DNA from: Voacanga thouarsii
Taxonomy: Eukaryota; Streptophyta; Magnoliopsida; Gentianales; Apocynaceae
DNA length: 64,000 bases
NCBI GenBank assembly: GCA_026120185.1
Contig: JANUWF010002022.1
Coordinates: 372,001-436,000, forward strand
Direction: 5' to 3'
Below the pieces are notes generated by a model that worked only from the letters and a program-made list of their open reading frames with translations, was not told the DNA's origin and made no database searches. This document shows, in pieces, positions 38,953-51,612 of this stretch (position 1 is its first letter; each line of letters opens with the position of its first letter). Both the position numbers and the translations under genes were made by a program.

Positions 38953-38999
38953 ATCTTAGAACCTCAGCTGAACACATAGTCTCCTTGAGTTTTTGAAAT

Positions 39000-39969
39000 G
39001 CTTCCTCAACCTTCTCATTCTATTGGAAGCTATCTTTCTTGAGCAATTCAGTAAAAGGTTTACTAATCACTCCATAACCCTTTATAAATCTCCTATAATA
39101 TCCAGTAAGCCCTAAAAATCCCCTTAGCTGCTTGACAGTTTCTAGTTTAGGCCATTGCATAACATCTTTAATTTTTGCCTTATCTATACTCACCCTTCCG
39201 GCTGATATTACATGTCCTAGGTATTCCACCTGTTACTCAGCAAAAGAACATTAACTCTCCTTAGCATAAAGCTTATGTTCTCTTAGAGTTTGCAGAATGG
39301 TTCTAAGATGCTGCACATGGGAATTCCAGTCTTCACTATACACCAAGATATCATCGAAGAAAACCAGTACAAACTTTCTCAAATACTCACCAAACACCTT
39401 GTTCATCAAGTATTGGAAAGTAACTGGGGCATTGGGAAGCCCAAAAGGCATGACTGTGAATTCATAATACCAAAATGTGTGCTAAAAGCTGTTTTATATA
39501 TGTCTGCCTCCTTTATTCTGATTTGGAAGTAGCCTGCCCTTAGGTCTATCTTGCTAAAATACTTGGCCTCTTTAAGCTTATCAAGTAAGTCATCAATTAA
39601 AGGAATAGGAAACCTATCCTTAACTGTAATTGAGTTGAGTTGCCTGAAATCCACACAAAATCTCCATGTTCCATCTTTCTTCTTAACTAAAAGAATAGGT
39701 GAGGAGTAAGGACTTGAACTAGGTCTAATGACTCCTTCAGCCCATATTTCCCTAACTATTTTTTCCACTTCCTCCTTTTGAAAATATGTTAATCTATATG
39801 GCCTCTGCTTGAATGGAGCAATTCCTTCCGGCAACACAATCTGATGTTCATAATTTCTAAATGGTGGAAGTCCATGTGGTTTCTGAAAAACATCTGAAAA
39901 TTCATCCAACAACTGCTGAATTGTTTCCTCCTTCACCACTTCTACTTTTTCTACAGATATAGAACACAA
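39000..39969 (-). pseudogene. Gypsy reverse transcriptase
   Basis: Minus strand: [54 protein letters not shown], then after a frameshift [17 protein letters not shown] and [11 protein letters not shown] (the F/YxDD catalytic box), EYLGHVIS and [19 protein letters not shown]. All core motifs are present but in at least two frames. Confidence 0.92.
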
Positions 39970-40249
39970 TCTTCCAATAAAAAGCTACTTCTCATTCTTC
40001 AGTAATTTTTGTACAGCTTTTTTCCCTGCAGCCTTAAGTTGTATTTGGCTAGAATTTCCCTTCAGCTCTAAGGGTTGCCCATCATGATCAAAGGCCAGTT
40101 TCATCTTCTCAAAGTCAAATACTATAGGGCTGAATTTCTTAAGCCAGTCCACTCCTAAAACCATATCACTCCCACATAGTTTGATAAGATTAAAATCTTG
40201 CTTAAACTCAATTCCTTACATCTTCCACTTCACTGCCCTATATCCTCTT

Positions 40250-40465
40250 GTACTCTATAACTTCTCACCATTAGCAACAGTGATTAGTAGAGGTTTCATC
40301 TGTTCACTTGGCCAATTCATTTCTTTGACAATTCCCTCATCCAAGAAGTTGTGTGTACTTCCAGTATCAACTAGTATTGATATAGGTCTATTCTTTACTC
40401 TTCCTTCAATTCTTATAGTGTCGTTAATACTACTTCCTTCCACAGCATTTAAGGACATCAAGGCT
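40250..40465 (-). pseudogene. Gypsy aspartic protease
   Basis: The minus strand shows ISILVDTGSTHNFLD, the retroviral-type DTGS active-site triad, preceded by IRIEGRVKN. It sits between gag and RT as expected. Confidence 0.85.
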
Positions 40466-41685
40466 GTATCATCGACTTCCTTCCCAAAACAGTGTGAGTC
40501 TTTAATTCTCCAATTTCCTCATCACATTTAAGTACTTCTTCCACTAACATCATATTCACTTCTTTTAATACGCACACATGGTTAGGACCATATTTATCTC
40601 CACATTTGAAATATAATCCTTTTTCCTTCCTTCTCTGCAGTTCTTCTGATGTTATCTTCTTAAACTTGATAAGGGCTTTGGTTAGTAGTTTTGAATCAGA
40701 GAATTTGTAAGGTTTGTAGGTTTCTGATTGGAGGAAAGGTTTTGGGACTATTGAGTTGAAGGCTTTATGGTTAGATTTAGGGAATTTCTGGGATAGGATG
40801 AGGTGTTTTTGATGGGAAATAGCCAATTCATAGACCCTCTTTAATGTCTCACGTTGGAACATCTGTATGGTAGTCTTGATATCCTCCTTCAATCCACTCG
40901 AGAAAACTAAAACAAAGTAAGGTTCTGATAAGTTAGAAAAATTGCAGGTGAACAAGGCTTTCAACTCCTCAAATTTTTCCATATAATCTTCTACACTTCC
41001 TTCTGTTTGATTTTACAGAATTCGCCTATCACATCATCTACTCTTCCTTCTCCAAACCTTTTACAAACTGCCATAGCAAATCCTAACCAATTAATTTGCC
41101 CGTGACTGGCTTTGTAACTCTGCAGCCATATTTTGGCCTTACCCTTCATATATAACTCAGCTAACTCTAGTTTAAGGGGTTCATCTACTTGGTGGATCTG
41201 GAAGTATCTATGGCATTTAGAAATCCACTCCTTAGGATTGGTTCCATCAAAAGTAGGGAAATCAATTTTTGGAAGTTTATGGCCATGATATGGAGGCTTC
41301 CCATTGAACCTCAAATCTCCCACAAATCTTCTAACTCCCTCTGTTTCCCCCCAGTTGATCCACCGTCTCCTCCATGGATACCCTCCCCTTGTATTCCCTT
41401 CTATTTCAACAGCCTATCCAACTTCCCACACAGATAATCTAGTTTACCTTTCAATCCTTTCACAACTGCATTCGTTTGCTGTGTATCGATTTTCAACTGT
41501 AAAGTCTCAGAGTGTGCCATAGCTAAGGCAGATCTGAGTTCATCATATTGGCTAAATAGTTTCCTTATTCCCTTATCCATTTCATCTACTCGTTTTCCAT
41601 GGATTTCCACAGAGCTACATAACTCCATAATTTCTATGTTAGATCCAGTGGTGTGAGATTCAGATTGTGATCTCGTCATGACCAT
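40466..41685 (-). pseudogene. Gypsy gag
   Basis: Starts MVMTRSQSES near 41685 and continues, with frame changes, through a coiled-coil stretch and the capsid motif KIDFPTFDGTNPKEWISKC and AELYMKGKAKIWLQSY. A CCHC-type knuckle reads YFKCGDKYGPNHVC, in which the first cysteine has become tyrosine. Stops and frameshifts near 41401 and 40991 mean no intact gag is made. Confidence 0.85.
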
Positions 41686-41704
41686 TATGTTGGCCGAGGA
41701 TCAT

Positions 41705-41722
41705 CAACTCTGATACTAATTT
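41705..41722 (-). other. Primer binding site of the gypsy element
   Basis: Next to the 5' LTR the minus strand reads TTAGTATCAGAGTTGATG, close to TGGTATCAGAGC, the complement of the initiator Met-tRNA 3' end used by many plant LTR elements, with two or three changes. Confidence 0.6.
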
Positions 41723-42092
41723 GTCAAGAATCAGTCCAGAATTTGTGAAGAAAATAGATGAAACGTGAATTCTATTGATTGAAATTGAAGTTTACAATGG
41801 AAGGGAAGAGGATGATTACAGAAGGACGAAGGAATTCTAGGGAGAGGGAGATAATCCTACTCTAGCAATACCAACAATTGGCTAAAAATCATAACTCCAT
41901 TAATAGCTTTTTCTCCTTCTTAAATATGACCGTTGCTTCCTTCAAAATCTTGGCTGCAACTTTCTTCTTCTTCCCACCATTGGATAACTTAAACTGCCTT
42001 CTTCAAAACGCCATCGTTCGATTAGTCTGGACGTTGTCTTTTTGCTACTCTACTTAGCCAGCTTTTCCCACAGACGACGCCGGCTCATGACA
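41723..42092 (-). repeat. 5' LTR of the gypsy element (right copy)
   Basis: 370 bp, TG...CA ends, pairs with 34958-35332 and adjoins the second AACTA copy (42093-42097). Confidence 0.92.
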
Positions 42093-42097
42093 AACTA

Positions 42098-45000
42098 ACT
42101 TATGATTTCTCAAGTTAGAAACTAAATGATAATGATGGCCACTTTTACAAGAAATTGAATCATGAACAGAATTTTGGTTTGAGTGTTTTGAAATGGGAAG
42201 GATGAACTGGAATTAACTAATTCTCATTTCTCAAGTTAGAAAGTAAATAATTACATGTAGACTGTTTGTCAAGTGGAAAGATGAATTCATTATTTTCTTG
42301 TTTGTATTTGACTTGATGTTAATGCTCATATTTCCTGGACATTTGATGGGATTTTAAAGTTTGTCCCAATGCAGTTTTGCAGCGTCTCAGCATTCTTTAA
42401 GTTATTGTGCTCCCACGAGTTAAGTTCATCTTTGACCATCTTAACAAACTACACATAAGATTTCAAGTAATTCATGAAGCATAGTTAGGATGGTTCTTTA
42501 TAAACTGTTTCTCTTTGTCCCTAAAGCATAAACATTTAGATGAATGGGAACTAGAAAGGAGGCTTAGTTGATTGAATTCCTGAATTAGCTACTATGTGGG
42601 TAGAGTAACACATCATGCTGTGATTCATCGTTCTTGGAAATTATGAAACCGTATACTGCAAGCTGGAGATGCACTTGTAAAAGTTAACATCGTTTGTTAA
42701 CTAAGAGTACCTGGCATTCTATCTCCATCTTTGTTATGTTTTGATTGAAAGAGTTTTAGTTCTCCTCCATTTCTGATTATCCTCACTAGCTCCATTATTT
42801 TCTAGCAAGAGATATATGATAAAAGTTCTGTTGGAGAACTTGGTAGTGTAACTGAGTAGTTTGTAAATGAGTAGTTTTTTCTTTATTGTGGTAGACATTT
42901 GTTACCCCAGATGATTTTTTTTTTTTTTTAATGAATGATTATTTTTGTGCTCTTCATATTAAGCAATGTCCCCACTTTATTACTGGAGGTTGAAAATTCT
43001 TTTATGTAAATTAATAATATTAAGATTGGTAGAATCTTGATGTATTGAAACATGTGAATGGGTTTGTTGACTTATGCAAAAGTGGGTACGACATGGGTTC
43101 TTGTTTATTTTTCTGCTTCATGAAACCTTGTGGTAAAATAGAATTGGTAAAATAGGTAGCAAGAACAATCCAATTGATTCAGTGCCACAACTTGTAAGCT
43201 TCTGCGATTGCTCAAGTCCCTCTCAAACCCAGACAAGACATAGTGTGTTACCCACTCCTTTTTATCACTTTGAGGCACTTATCATAAAAGAGATAGAGTG
43301 ATAAAAATGTTTGTTGGTGAATTTTGAAATTTTATTGGTGAATTTTGAAATTTTATAGACAAAATGTTTGTTTTCTTTCTTCATAATTTAGTTGCAATTA
43401 TCATGAATTTTGAAATATTTATTGCATCTCGATTAAATATTTGACATGACTGTTGGGCATACTTTTTTCAGATGGAATTGTGGAAGATGATGAAATGATT
43501 TCTGGTGATGAGTGTTGTTGATGAAGTTCTTTCAGTTATGGAGTTTATGAATACTTTTTGGAGTTTTGATGTATGGTATTGTATTATGAATATTTTTTAA
43601 ACAAACATTTGGCATATGAATCTCCTTTCCCACTTATCTCGAACTAAAGTCCCGAATATCCGCCTCGAATCTCCATCTCGATTTTTCTCCTATAAGCTTC
43701 AACCATGTTATATGCCAAGTAACCTATAGAGACAGTTCAGAGTAGGACATTACAATATAAACTCATAAAATCAAAGAGGAAAAGACTATTTTATTTCCTA
43801 AATAAGCATATATTTGTTCAAGAATAATGTAAAATTATTGATACTAATATCTCTTAATTTAAAAAAAAAAAGAATATATATATATATATATATATATATG
43901 TCTATGAATACTTAATAAATCATAAGAATTCGTAACACAATAAGAGGTAAAGATTGAGGATAAAAGCCACCATGAAAGATAAAAGCTGAGAGGAAATAAT
44001 TGTCTAGAATTCGAAATAATACATAGGGTTAGTGAAATTAAAATTTCAAAAATTACAAATTAATATTTCTCAATTTTTAAATGGAAAAATAAATTTATAA
44101 TTAATAATAGTATTTTTTTTTATAAATATACTTAATATATGTATATTCTTCAAAAGTTAAAGTTATTTTATAATAGAAAGAACCCCATTTAATGTTTTGA
44201 TCTTTAATCTTAGTGGATGTGTGTAAATATAATTCTTTCTTTTTAGAAAACAAGAAAAAAAAAATCAAATTGCTTTCGAAATAACCCTTGCACTTAAACA
44301 TTCTCCAAATGGCCTCGATACTATGGGAAATTTACGTATGCTACTCTCTCATAGTACTATTATAGTATTATTTCGTTTTTTCGTGATTATTATTCACTAG
44401 ATTTTTTTCAACTGCTTCATTTATGAAAAAATGAGTCTTCTCTTGGATTTGGAGTCGAAACTTACATAAATGTACCATTTCTAAAAGAGCCCAAACAAAG
44501 AATAATAGCGTACTAAATTTCTGTTAAAAAACTATGGGCTTAACACTGGTCGGTCGTAGCCCATTAACGATGTACAGAACTTCGACTCTAGTAAGATAGT
44601 CCAATTTGATTATGGAATTCTTTTTTTTTCATTTTTTCATTTTTTTTAATACTTTGTAAATTGAATTAAAAACCTAATGATTGAAAAAGGGTATTTCTCA
44701 TCATAGCTATCATATTCTCAGAGGTAGCAAGATGGATCTTTTTGTTTTTGGATATTGGATGGAATTAAATGGAATTCAATGTATATAAGGTCCAATTTAT
44801 TTAATAAATGGTATATAGATTTAAATGGAAAGTGAATGTAATTAGACCGTAATTGAACTAGTAATATTATAATTTAAAAATTAAAAATATAATTAATTTT
44901 TTTAAAATTAATCAATAATATAGGATAATTTAAATTCATAAAGATATAAATATTCAAATACATTATTAAAAGTAGTCATTTTTAGTTTATAACTAATAAT

Positions 45001-46427
45001 CTAATACATTAAAATAGTTTATTGACTTATATAATTTAATTTACCCTTCAAAATTATAAAATTTGATTCAATTTTTTTTTTATAATTGACCGGTTTAATG
45101 TTGGCCGATCCAACGTGATTTGAACAAACTAACACGGTTTTAGGAGAAATTGGCTGGAATATTGGGATCGGATTGGTAGAAGCACCGGTCCATAATTAGA
45201 TCGGTCGAACCGACCGATCCGATCTCAAAAACCATGAATTTAATTTTAATCATTCATATCTATTTATTAATGTTTGGATTAGAATATCAATTGGATTTTC
45301 ATCTAAATTGCCACCCTCCATATTACCAGTAATTATGGACTTCTGATCGTATTTTAAAAAAAATTATAAATTCTTGGAAAGGGAAATTAAAAGTGGATTA
45401 TAAATTTTCAAGGAAATTCCTAATTTAAAGGATAGATCCTGTAATTCTCATTTGAGATGTTGGAGTTGTTGGGGGGGGGGGGGCGGGGGCTAGGAATTGA
45501 TTTATATGAGTTATACTTTCCACCTTGGTCTGTGCGTAACACTTGAATTGGACAACCTACTTCTTTCTCTACATTTGCTTTAAAGTAGTTAAAGTTTCAG
45601 TTTTTTTTTTTTTTTAATAAAAAGTAAGCCCAGGTTTTGCTTCTCAAATCATCAACAAGGGTAATAAAATACCGTTTTCCTCTATTAAAAGCACTTAACT
45701 AAATCTATTATTAAATACATTAATTAAATAAATATTTAACTAACCAATTTTAAATATTTAATTAAACTATCAAATATATTCTAAATCTTAAATTCGATTA
45801 ATATATGCGATATGTAATATTTTAATCTTTTAGTCATTTAATACATTTATATTCACAATAATTTATATTTATTTACAAAATTAGCAAGCAAACATAATCC
45901 AATATTCAAGCTTTTTGAAGTCATATATGTAGGGGATATGAAAGGTGTTAAGTATGATTAGTCTAAAAACTTGTTCCAAATGTAAAGGAAAAATAAATTA
46001 AATAGAGAAATAAATAATTAAATCTGCCCTCAGGTAGAACCCACTAGACCATAGTTGCATTTTTCAGTGGCTATAAGACGTTTGGTCCACAAAGATCAAG
46101 GCACGACTGTCACCAACTTCCTTACTCTTTGACTCTGTAAATATTAGATTAATAATTAAATATTAAAAAAATATATGCACAGAGAATTCTACAGGAAATA
46201 TACACACTGGTTCAAAAAACTTCAGGTTTAAAAAAAAAAAAGTATCGCAGCAAGGCCCACGAAACAATGAGTCAGACCATCATACTCGGCCCAAATCCGT
46301 GATGGGCTGGAATTGTAGTAGTGAGAACGTGAATGTCTATTTGGAACCAGGTGAGTTAAATATAGTCTAATGTATTTAAACGGATATATTTAAATGAAAA
46401 TTTAATTTACCTATATATTTGGATGTT

Positions 46428-46462
<35 letters not shown>

Positions 46463-47435
46463 CATTAAATAAATAAATATTTTCAGAAGAAAAAATAATA
46501 ATTATCCCAACACATAGTTTACCAACGACCACGCAACCCCTGCCACCAATATAGCCGTTTTAACCCACAGCCAAATTTTTGTACCCGCTATGAAAATCCA
46601 GGTCAGTTAAGCTTATCGCAGAACTTTGGTCCTCATTCCTTAATCGTTTGACAAAACTTACTCAATGTAGAAAAGTGGGTCTGTTTCATATTAACCGTTA
46701 AAAGAGCAGCCTGAGAAAGTTGCTGTGGGAAATAACTTCTTAAACTTGGATGGCATGCCAGCTATCCCTAGTCTTATAAGGTCAAGACTGATATACAAGT
46801 TTTTTCTTTTAATATATGCAAGCTATTCCTACTTTTTTTTTTTTTTTTGACAATATGAAAGCTTTTTCAAGTCTTTAAGACTATATTTTAGGAAAATTCA
46901 ATTCTAGTTCTATTTTATGGTTGCCCCAATAGGTGAGGATATTTTTTGCTAGTTTTGAGCTCGGTAACTGTTACACTTCCAAATGTTCTATGGTCTGTTT
47001 TTGGTTTTTGTTACAAATACAAAGTTGCTCAGTTTCAATTTATCAAAGAGTATTTTACCATTTCAATATGAGGAAACTATTTCTTAGGAGTCAAGTCCTA
47101 GAAAGACTGGGAAAAAGACCGTGAAGAGCATAAGTAATGTCATTGTTACCCGATCAATGAGATTCAGCTTTAATAAGAATTTATCTGCAGGTTTGCTCTC
47201 TTGTTGAAATTGTGACATGGAATCTAGCCTTAAGGTAATTGCCTAATGGAGTTTAAGAGTGATTCTTAGGATGTCCCTCATTTATATCTTCATTAATACT
47301 ATTGCGTTATTTCACATCAACTAGTTAATAACAAAAGTGTTTCTTATTAGTCTTGAATAATCATTTTCTTTATGACTTTTAAAGATGAGATTAGGTCTAT
47401 AATTTTTAAATATGATATTAGATCTACCATTTTTA
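42098..47435. other. Intergenic DNA, no gene recognised
   Basis: AT-rich with a TA run at 43874-43900, a G13-C-G5 tract at 45468-45489 and a TA run at 46431-46460. A GACCGG/CCGGTC-rich patch lies at 45090-45230 with ATCGGTCGAACCGACCGAT near its end, a 19-bp inverted repeat. The segment 43440-43600 may be the 3' part of a transcription unit cut by the gypsy element, but no protein was recognised. The stretch 46930-47430 has a short open frame without a known domain. Confidence 0.4.
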
Positions 47436-48317
47436 ACTTTTTTGTTGGAGTATCTTCAAACCATTGAAACTCAAATGACCATACCGAAAGTGCCACTGCC
47501 ATGCATCATCTTTGAGTATTGCTGAGAGAAAATACCATTCACAAATACAGACGAGATTCTATTTGCTGTCATTTTAACTTGAGCAATCAAGCTTAGTTTG
47601 ACATCCTGAATGCTGAAACTTTAGTATTGTTACCAAAGTTCTCATCATCTCCGTGTAACTTATCTAGATTATAAAAGGCTGTTTTGTCGCCCACATACGA
47701 CTGCTGCAACCAGTGTTCATGTACCACAAGTGCGTGTTGGTCTTTTCCCTGGTTTGGCAAACCACCAACAAAGGTATCTTCTCCCTGTATTTCTACAAAA
47801 TTGGATGTTTTTGCATTGTCCTTAGATAGATCAGTTCTACATTCATATTGATATTGACCATATTTATGACACTTATAAACATTTCAATATTCGACTTTTA
47901 TACTGGCTTTGAATCTCCAGTTGTTGAGTGGCTTCCGCGCCCTTTTCCTCTACCTCTGCGATCTTTCTCTTTCTTGAAATGTACAAGTGTTGCTTCTACC
48001 TCTTCCTCGACCTCCTTTCTTTGAAGTTGAAAGTGGAGCATTAGATGAGACCTATAATGCTTACTCCTCCTTCTCCGCTTGTTGACGTAATTTATGCTCA
48101 TGAACCTATAGAGAACCTTTGCAATTCATCAATTGAAAGAAGATCAAGATCTTTTGATTCTTCAACGGACCAAATCACTTCATTGAATTTAGCGGTTATC
48201 GAACGGAGATTTTCTCGACTACAGTCACATCCTTCATCTTCTCACCATGAATCTACATCTTGTTGACAATTACCACTATCCTTGAGGTAGAAACGGAAAC
48301 TGATTCTCCTGACTAAA
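47436..48317 (-). pseudogene. Copia gag C-terminus and protease, decayed (Tnt1-like)
   Basis: Minus strand: IVNKMRIHGEKMKDV-like gag (48.2-48.3 kb), LLSIDELQ (48.15 kb), EKDRRGRGKGRGSHSTTG (47.93 kb), a zinc knuckle CYKCHKYGQYQYEC that lacks the histidine (47.87 kb), then a region aligning with the protease (NTGC and DKTAF), and KDDAWQWHFRYGHLSFNGLK of the GAG-pre-integrase domain (47.47 kb). Many stops and frameshifts. Downstream pol is missing. Confidence 0.75.
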
Positions 48318-50118
48318 TGTCACACCTTGAACCCGAGAGATGACATGGCAGTATCCCAAAATGGAATATCGAACTCGGAACCAGAATAGATATTACCAAA
48401 AATAGCTCAACTGTCATAATTGAAATTGCCAAAACTCATAATTATTCGGTTACAATGCAAAACGATTTAACTAATTCTTTGGAATAACCCCAAACGTACT
48501 AAAACTCCAATGTCATAAAGTAGACCATAAATGAGAACGTTACATGAACTCGTCAAATTAGTCACTCTAGGTCCTCCTCGAATCATCTGTCTAATTCCTC
48601 CTCGTTCAACTTTAAACCTGAAATGATAAGTAAGGTGTAAGCTCACTAGCTTAGTAAGAATCATGACTTAACCGGGATTGAGCAAGTTACATAGATATAG
48701 TTTCGCAAATCATTGAACTTTAAAACAGTGGTAGTAGTGGACTTAGTTAGGGTAACACATGATTGTGGTTCAGGCTCAAATATTTCTCACTTATAGCACA
48801 CACTAATGAATAATACAACAAACAAAGGTAACTTTGATCAAACTGAAGAGATTCAGAATTAGGAAGTCAATCGGCGCCCGTTAGGAAGAGTAAACAGCGC
48901 CTGTTGGAACAAAACGGAAGGGGTCTGATTCTGAGATGAACCGGCGCCTGTTTAGGTATATCAACTGACGCCTGCTGAACATAGGAACCAGCGCCTATTT
49001 AGCTAAAGAACCAGCGCCGGTTCTTCACGGGAAAATTTTCGAAATGCGTCTGTTTCAACCGGCGCCTGTTGGACTGAATAACAGGCGCTTGTTCAAACTA
49101 AATCTGCCACAAAAAAAAAAAGAGCACAATACACGAAAAGCAGAGACCAAAGAAAGGACATAAAACCAAAACAAATCAGATGCCAAAATGCACAAAGAAA
49201 CAGAACAAGGCTCAACATTCACAACCACTCTAATAATGAACAACACAACCATTACCCTACCATTTTTCCATAGCAGTTCACTACACCATTTCCAACTTTT
49301 CAAATCATGTGAACAGACCCAGAATTCATGACACATGTTTGGGGAGAAGCTTTGGCTAACTGATATCAGTCTCCTAACTATTTTATCCCGTTAGGAGGAG
49401 GGCCAGTACACAGAATTGGGCAAGGTATTGTATCCCCCAAACCTAGGGCCAGTACACAGAACATAAGGGATCATCCCCACCAAGACCAAACCCCAAACAA
49501 ATGACAGAACATAACAGAATTTTAGCAACCAAAATTCAGTACAGAACAAGAATAGTAAAGTACATATCATATAGTCTTACTTGAGCATAAACAACTCAAC
49601 ATCACAACAAATTATTCTCATGCTCAATCCAATTGAATACCAATATAATTTTCAGATTGAAAAAAAAAAACAGACGATCATAAAGCCAAATCATCAGTTG
49701 AAAATCAACACAGTTAAGTCAGAATCTTTACCCGAAATCCTACTCACAGATCACCCTTATCACCACCAACCTCTTCCACACCTACAATCCCAATCAATCC
49801 CCATCAGAACATCATTCACCCCATTTCCCCCCAAATCAAAACAGTAAAATCAAGAACCCTAAATATCAATTAAACCTCAATAAAAGCTTAAGGGGAACGC
49901 GGATTACCTAAATTCGAAGCCTCGAGCTCTTCCCCTTCCTTTGTCTCCTCCTCTTGGCCTTTCTCCTCGTTTAATCAGTCAGAGAGTTACAAAATTACTA
50001 TCAAGTCCTCCTAATATTTCCCCCATTAATTAAGTCTCTAACTATAAGGGTTAAGCCCATAGCTAATTAACACAAAGAAACGAAAGGCCCAGTAGGATCT
50101 CTGGACCATGGGCTCACA
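48318..50118 (-). mobile_element. Unclassified 1.8 kb insertion splitting a copia gag
   Basis: Bounded by TGTCACACC on the left and GGCTCACA on the right; gag reading on the minus strand stops at one edge (ELL-MK at 50119) and resumes at the other (ESVSVSTSR). On the minus strand it begins TGTGAGCCC and ends AAGGTGTGACA, TG...CA as in LTRs. Flanking pentamers (CTAAA, CTTCA) match only 3 of 5. It may be a long solo LTR or a non-autonomous retroelement. It has no recognisable protein, and contains a repeated GGCGCCTGTT motif at 48873-49093. Confidence 0.5.
48873..49093. repeat. Cluster of nine GGCGCCTGTT-like motifs
   Basis: Degenerate copies of GGCGCCTGTT occur near 48873, 48896, 48943, 48967, 48990, 49013, 49046, 49061 and 49084, at spacings of about 15-47 bp, in DNA that is otherwise AT-rich. 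All are in the same orientation. Confidence 0.75.
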
Positions 50119-50440
50119 CTTCATTCAAAGTAATTCAAATTCTTGACCAAATGACTGAATCCTTGCCTTGGTTGTGTTTTGGAATTTCTTTTTCATAGAA
50201 TCCCAAATCTACTTTGGAAGGAATAGTTTCCAAGATTGCACGATTAATAGCATGGAAGAGATGATTCTTCGCCTTGAGATCCTTTCGCTGTAACCCTTCA
50301 AGTTCTGATCGTTATGCATCTGTTATGATTGTGCTTGCTTTTGGTTCAGTAATTCTTTTGATTTGAGGAAACTTTCACAGAGACCATCAAAATGAGGAAT
50401 TGCCAGTTGAACAAAGCTTTAGATTGTCATTGTTGTGATG
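50119..50440 (-). pseudogene. Copia gag N-terminus, decayed
   Basis: Minus strand: FVQLAIPHFDG, FLKSKELL, AKNHLFHAINRAILETI and LGFYEKEIPKHNQGKD-like residues match the UBN2-type gag of Tnt1-like copia elements, with an internal deletion after FDG and frameshifts. It is interrupted at 50119 by the insertion and continues at 48317. Confidence 0.7.
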
Positions 50441-50531
50441 AGGAACTGACTTTGCTGCTGCAAAATAAACTAAAACACTCTCACGTATTTAATTACTCAC
50501 TCTTAGTTTTTCTTTCTCTCAAGCTACTCTG

Positions 50532-50544
50532 CGCTCTGAAACCA
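50532..50544 (-). other. Primer binding site of the copia remnant
   Basis: The minus strand TGGTTTCAGAGCG differs at one position from TGGTATCAGAGC (initiator Met-tRNA complement). It lies 4 bp inside the LTR end, on the side facing gag. Confidence 0.75.
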
Positions 50545-50548
50545 CTAT

Positions 50549-50786
50549 TGATTAGAGATAATAAGAGTGAGAAAACTGAAACTTCAACCTTCCAATTTAT
50601 GAAGAAAGTACCTTTACATAGGCTAATATATAACAAAAACTTATACTAAATCAGACATAAAATTTGAACACAAACTCTCAAATAACAGGTAACAAATTCA
50701 ACTAAATCTCAACTAAACTTCCTAAAGACAGAGTCAAACATATACTGAATCAACAAGAATATTTCAAAGGTAATTTTATCTCAACA
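50549..50786 (-). repeat. 5' LTR of the copia remnant
   Basis: 238 bp with ends TGATTAG and CTCAACA (TGTTGAGATAAAATT...CTAATCA on the minus strand), directly next to the primer site. The 3' LTR was not found, so the element is truncated on its left. Confidence 0.7.
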
Positions 50787-50899
50787 CTTTGGTGGCGGAA
50801 GTGGCAGTGGTGGCCATTGGGTTTTATCCACAGCTCTCGGTTTTTTTTTTCCCCCTCTTTTGAACTTTTCGGCATAGGCTGCCCTGTCTTTGGTGGTGG

Positions 50900-51213
50900 T
50901 AGGGGTTCGAAATAGTTCAGAGATTTAGAATTTCTAGTATCATTTTGAAATTTCGATTTTTTTTATATTCTTAGTATCAATTCTGAATTGTAATTTTAGG
51001 ATAAGACGGGACGTATATTTTTAGTTTCGGGACAGATATTCGGATCTTCGCTTCTAATGGAACAAAGATGGTTCCAGTTCTGTTTTCGGATATTTTTGAA
51101 CATTTTCACAAAAGTACTGTTATCCACAAATTTAAAAAATATATGTTAATAATTTTTAAATTTTAATCTAAAACAAAATTCTAAAATAAAATTGAAATAA
51201 CTTATATAATACT

Positions 51214-51252
<39 letters not shown>

Positions 51253-51576
51253 ATCATATAATACTATACTATATAATCTATATATACATACTATATATAG
51301 TATAATATACATATAATATACTATACAATCTATTATATATTAATCTATATAATCTACTTATATAATCTATATATACATATATAAATATAAATAAATAAAT
51401 AAATAAATAAATAAATCTATATAATCTACCAACATAATCTATATATACTATACAATACTATATTATATTATCTATATATACATACTATATATATTTTTTT
51501 AATAATTTACATATAATATATTATATAATCTATTATATACTATATATATAATGAGAATCACCTTTATCATTCTTTT

Positions 51577-51612
<36 letters not shown>

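Larger units (their letters stand above)
34958..42092 (-). mobile_element. Ty3/gypsy chromovirus LTR retrotransposon, decayed
   Basis: LTRs at 34958-35332 and 41723-42092 (both TGTCAAGAATCAG...CTCATGACA) are flanked by the 5-bp target duplication AACTA (34953-34957, 42093-42097). The element reads on the minus strand: primer site, gag, protease, RT, RNase H, integrase and a chromodomain-like C-terminus, the gypsy order. By hand count the LTRs differ at about 27 of 370 positions plus one 4-bp gap. Frames shift many times, so it is inactive. A hAT-like element splits it between the integrase core and the chromodomain. Confidence 0.95.

Noticed and set aside
46930..47130. Possible gene fragment left of the copia remnant
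   Set aside because: No domain recognised on either strand, and no continuity with the copia protease or integrase could be shown.
48045..48266. Plus-strand frame antisense to the copia gag
   Set aside because: Shadow of the gag remnant on the minus strand.
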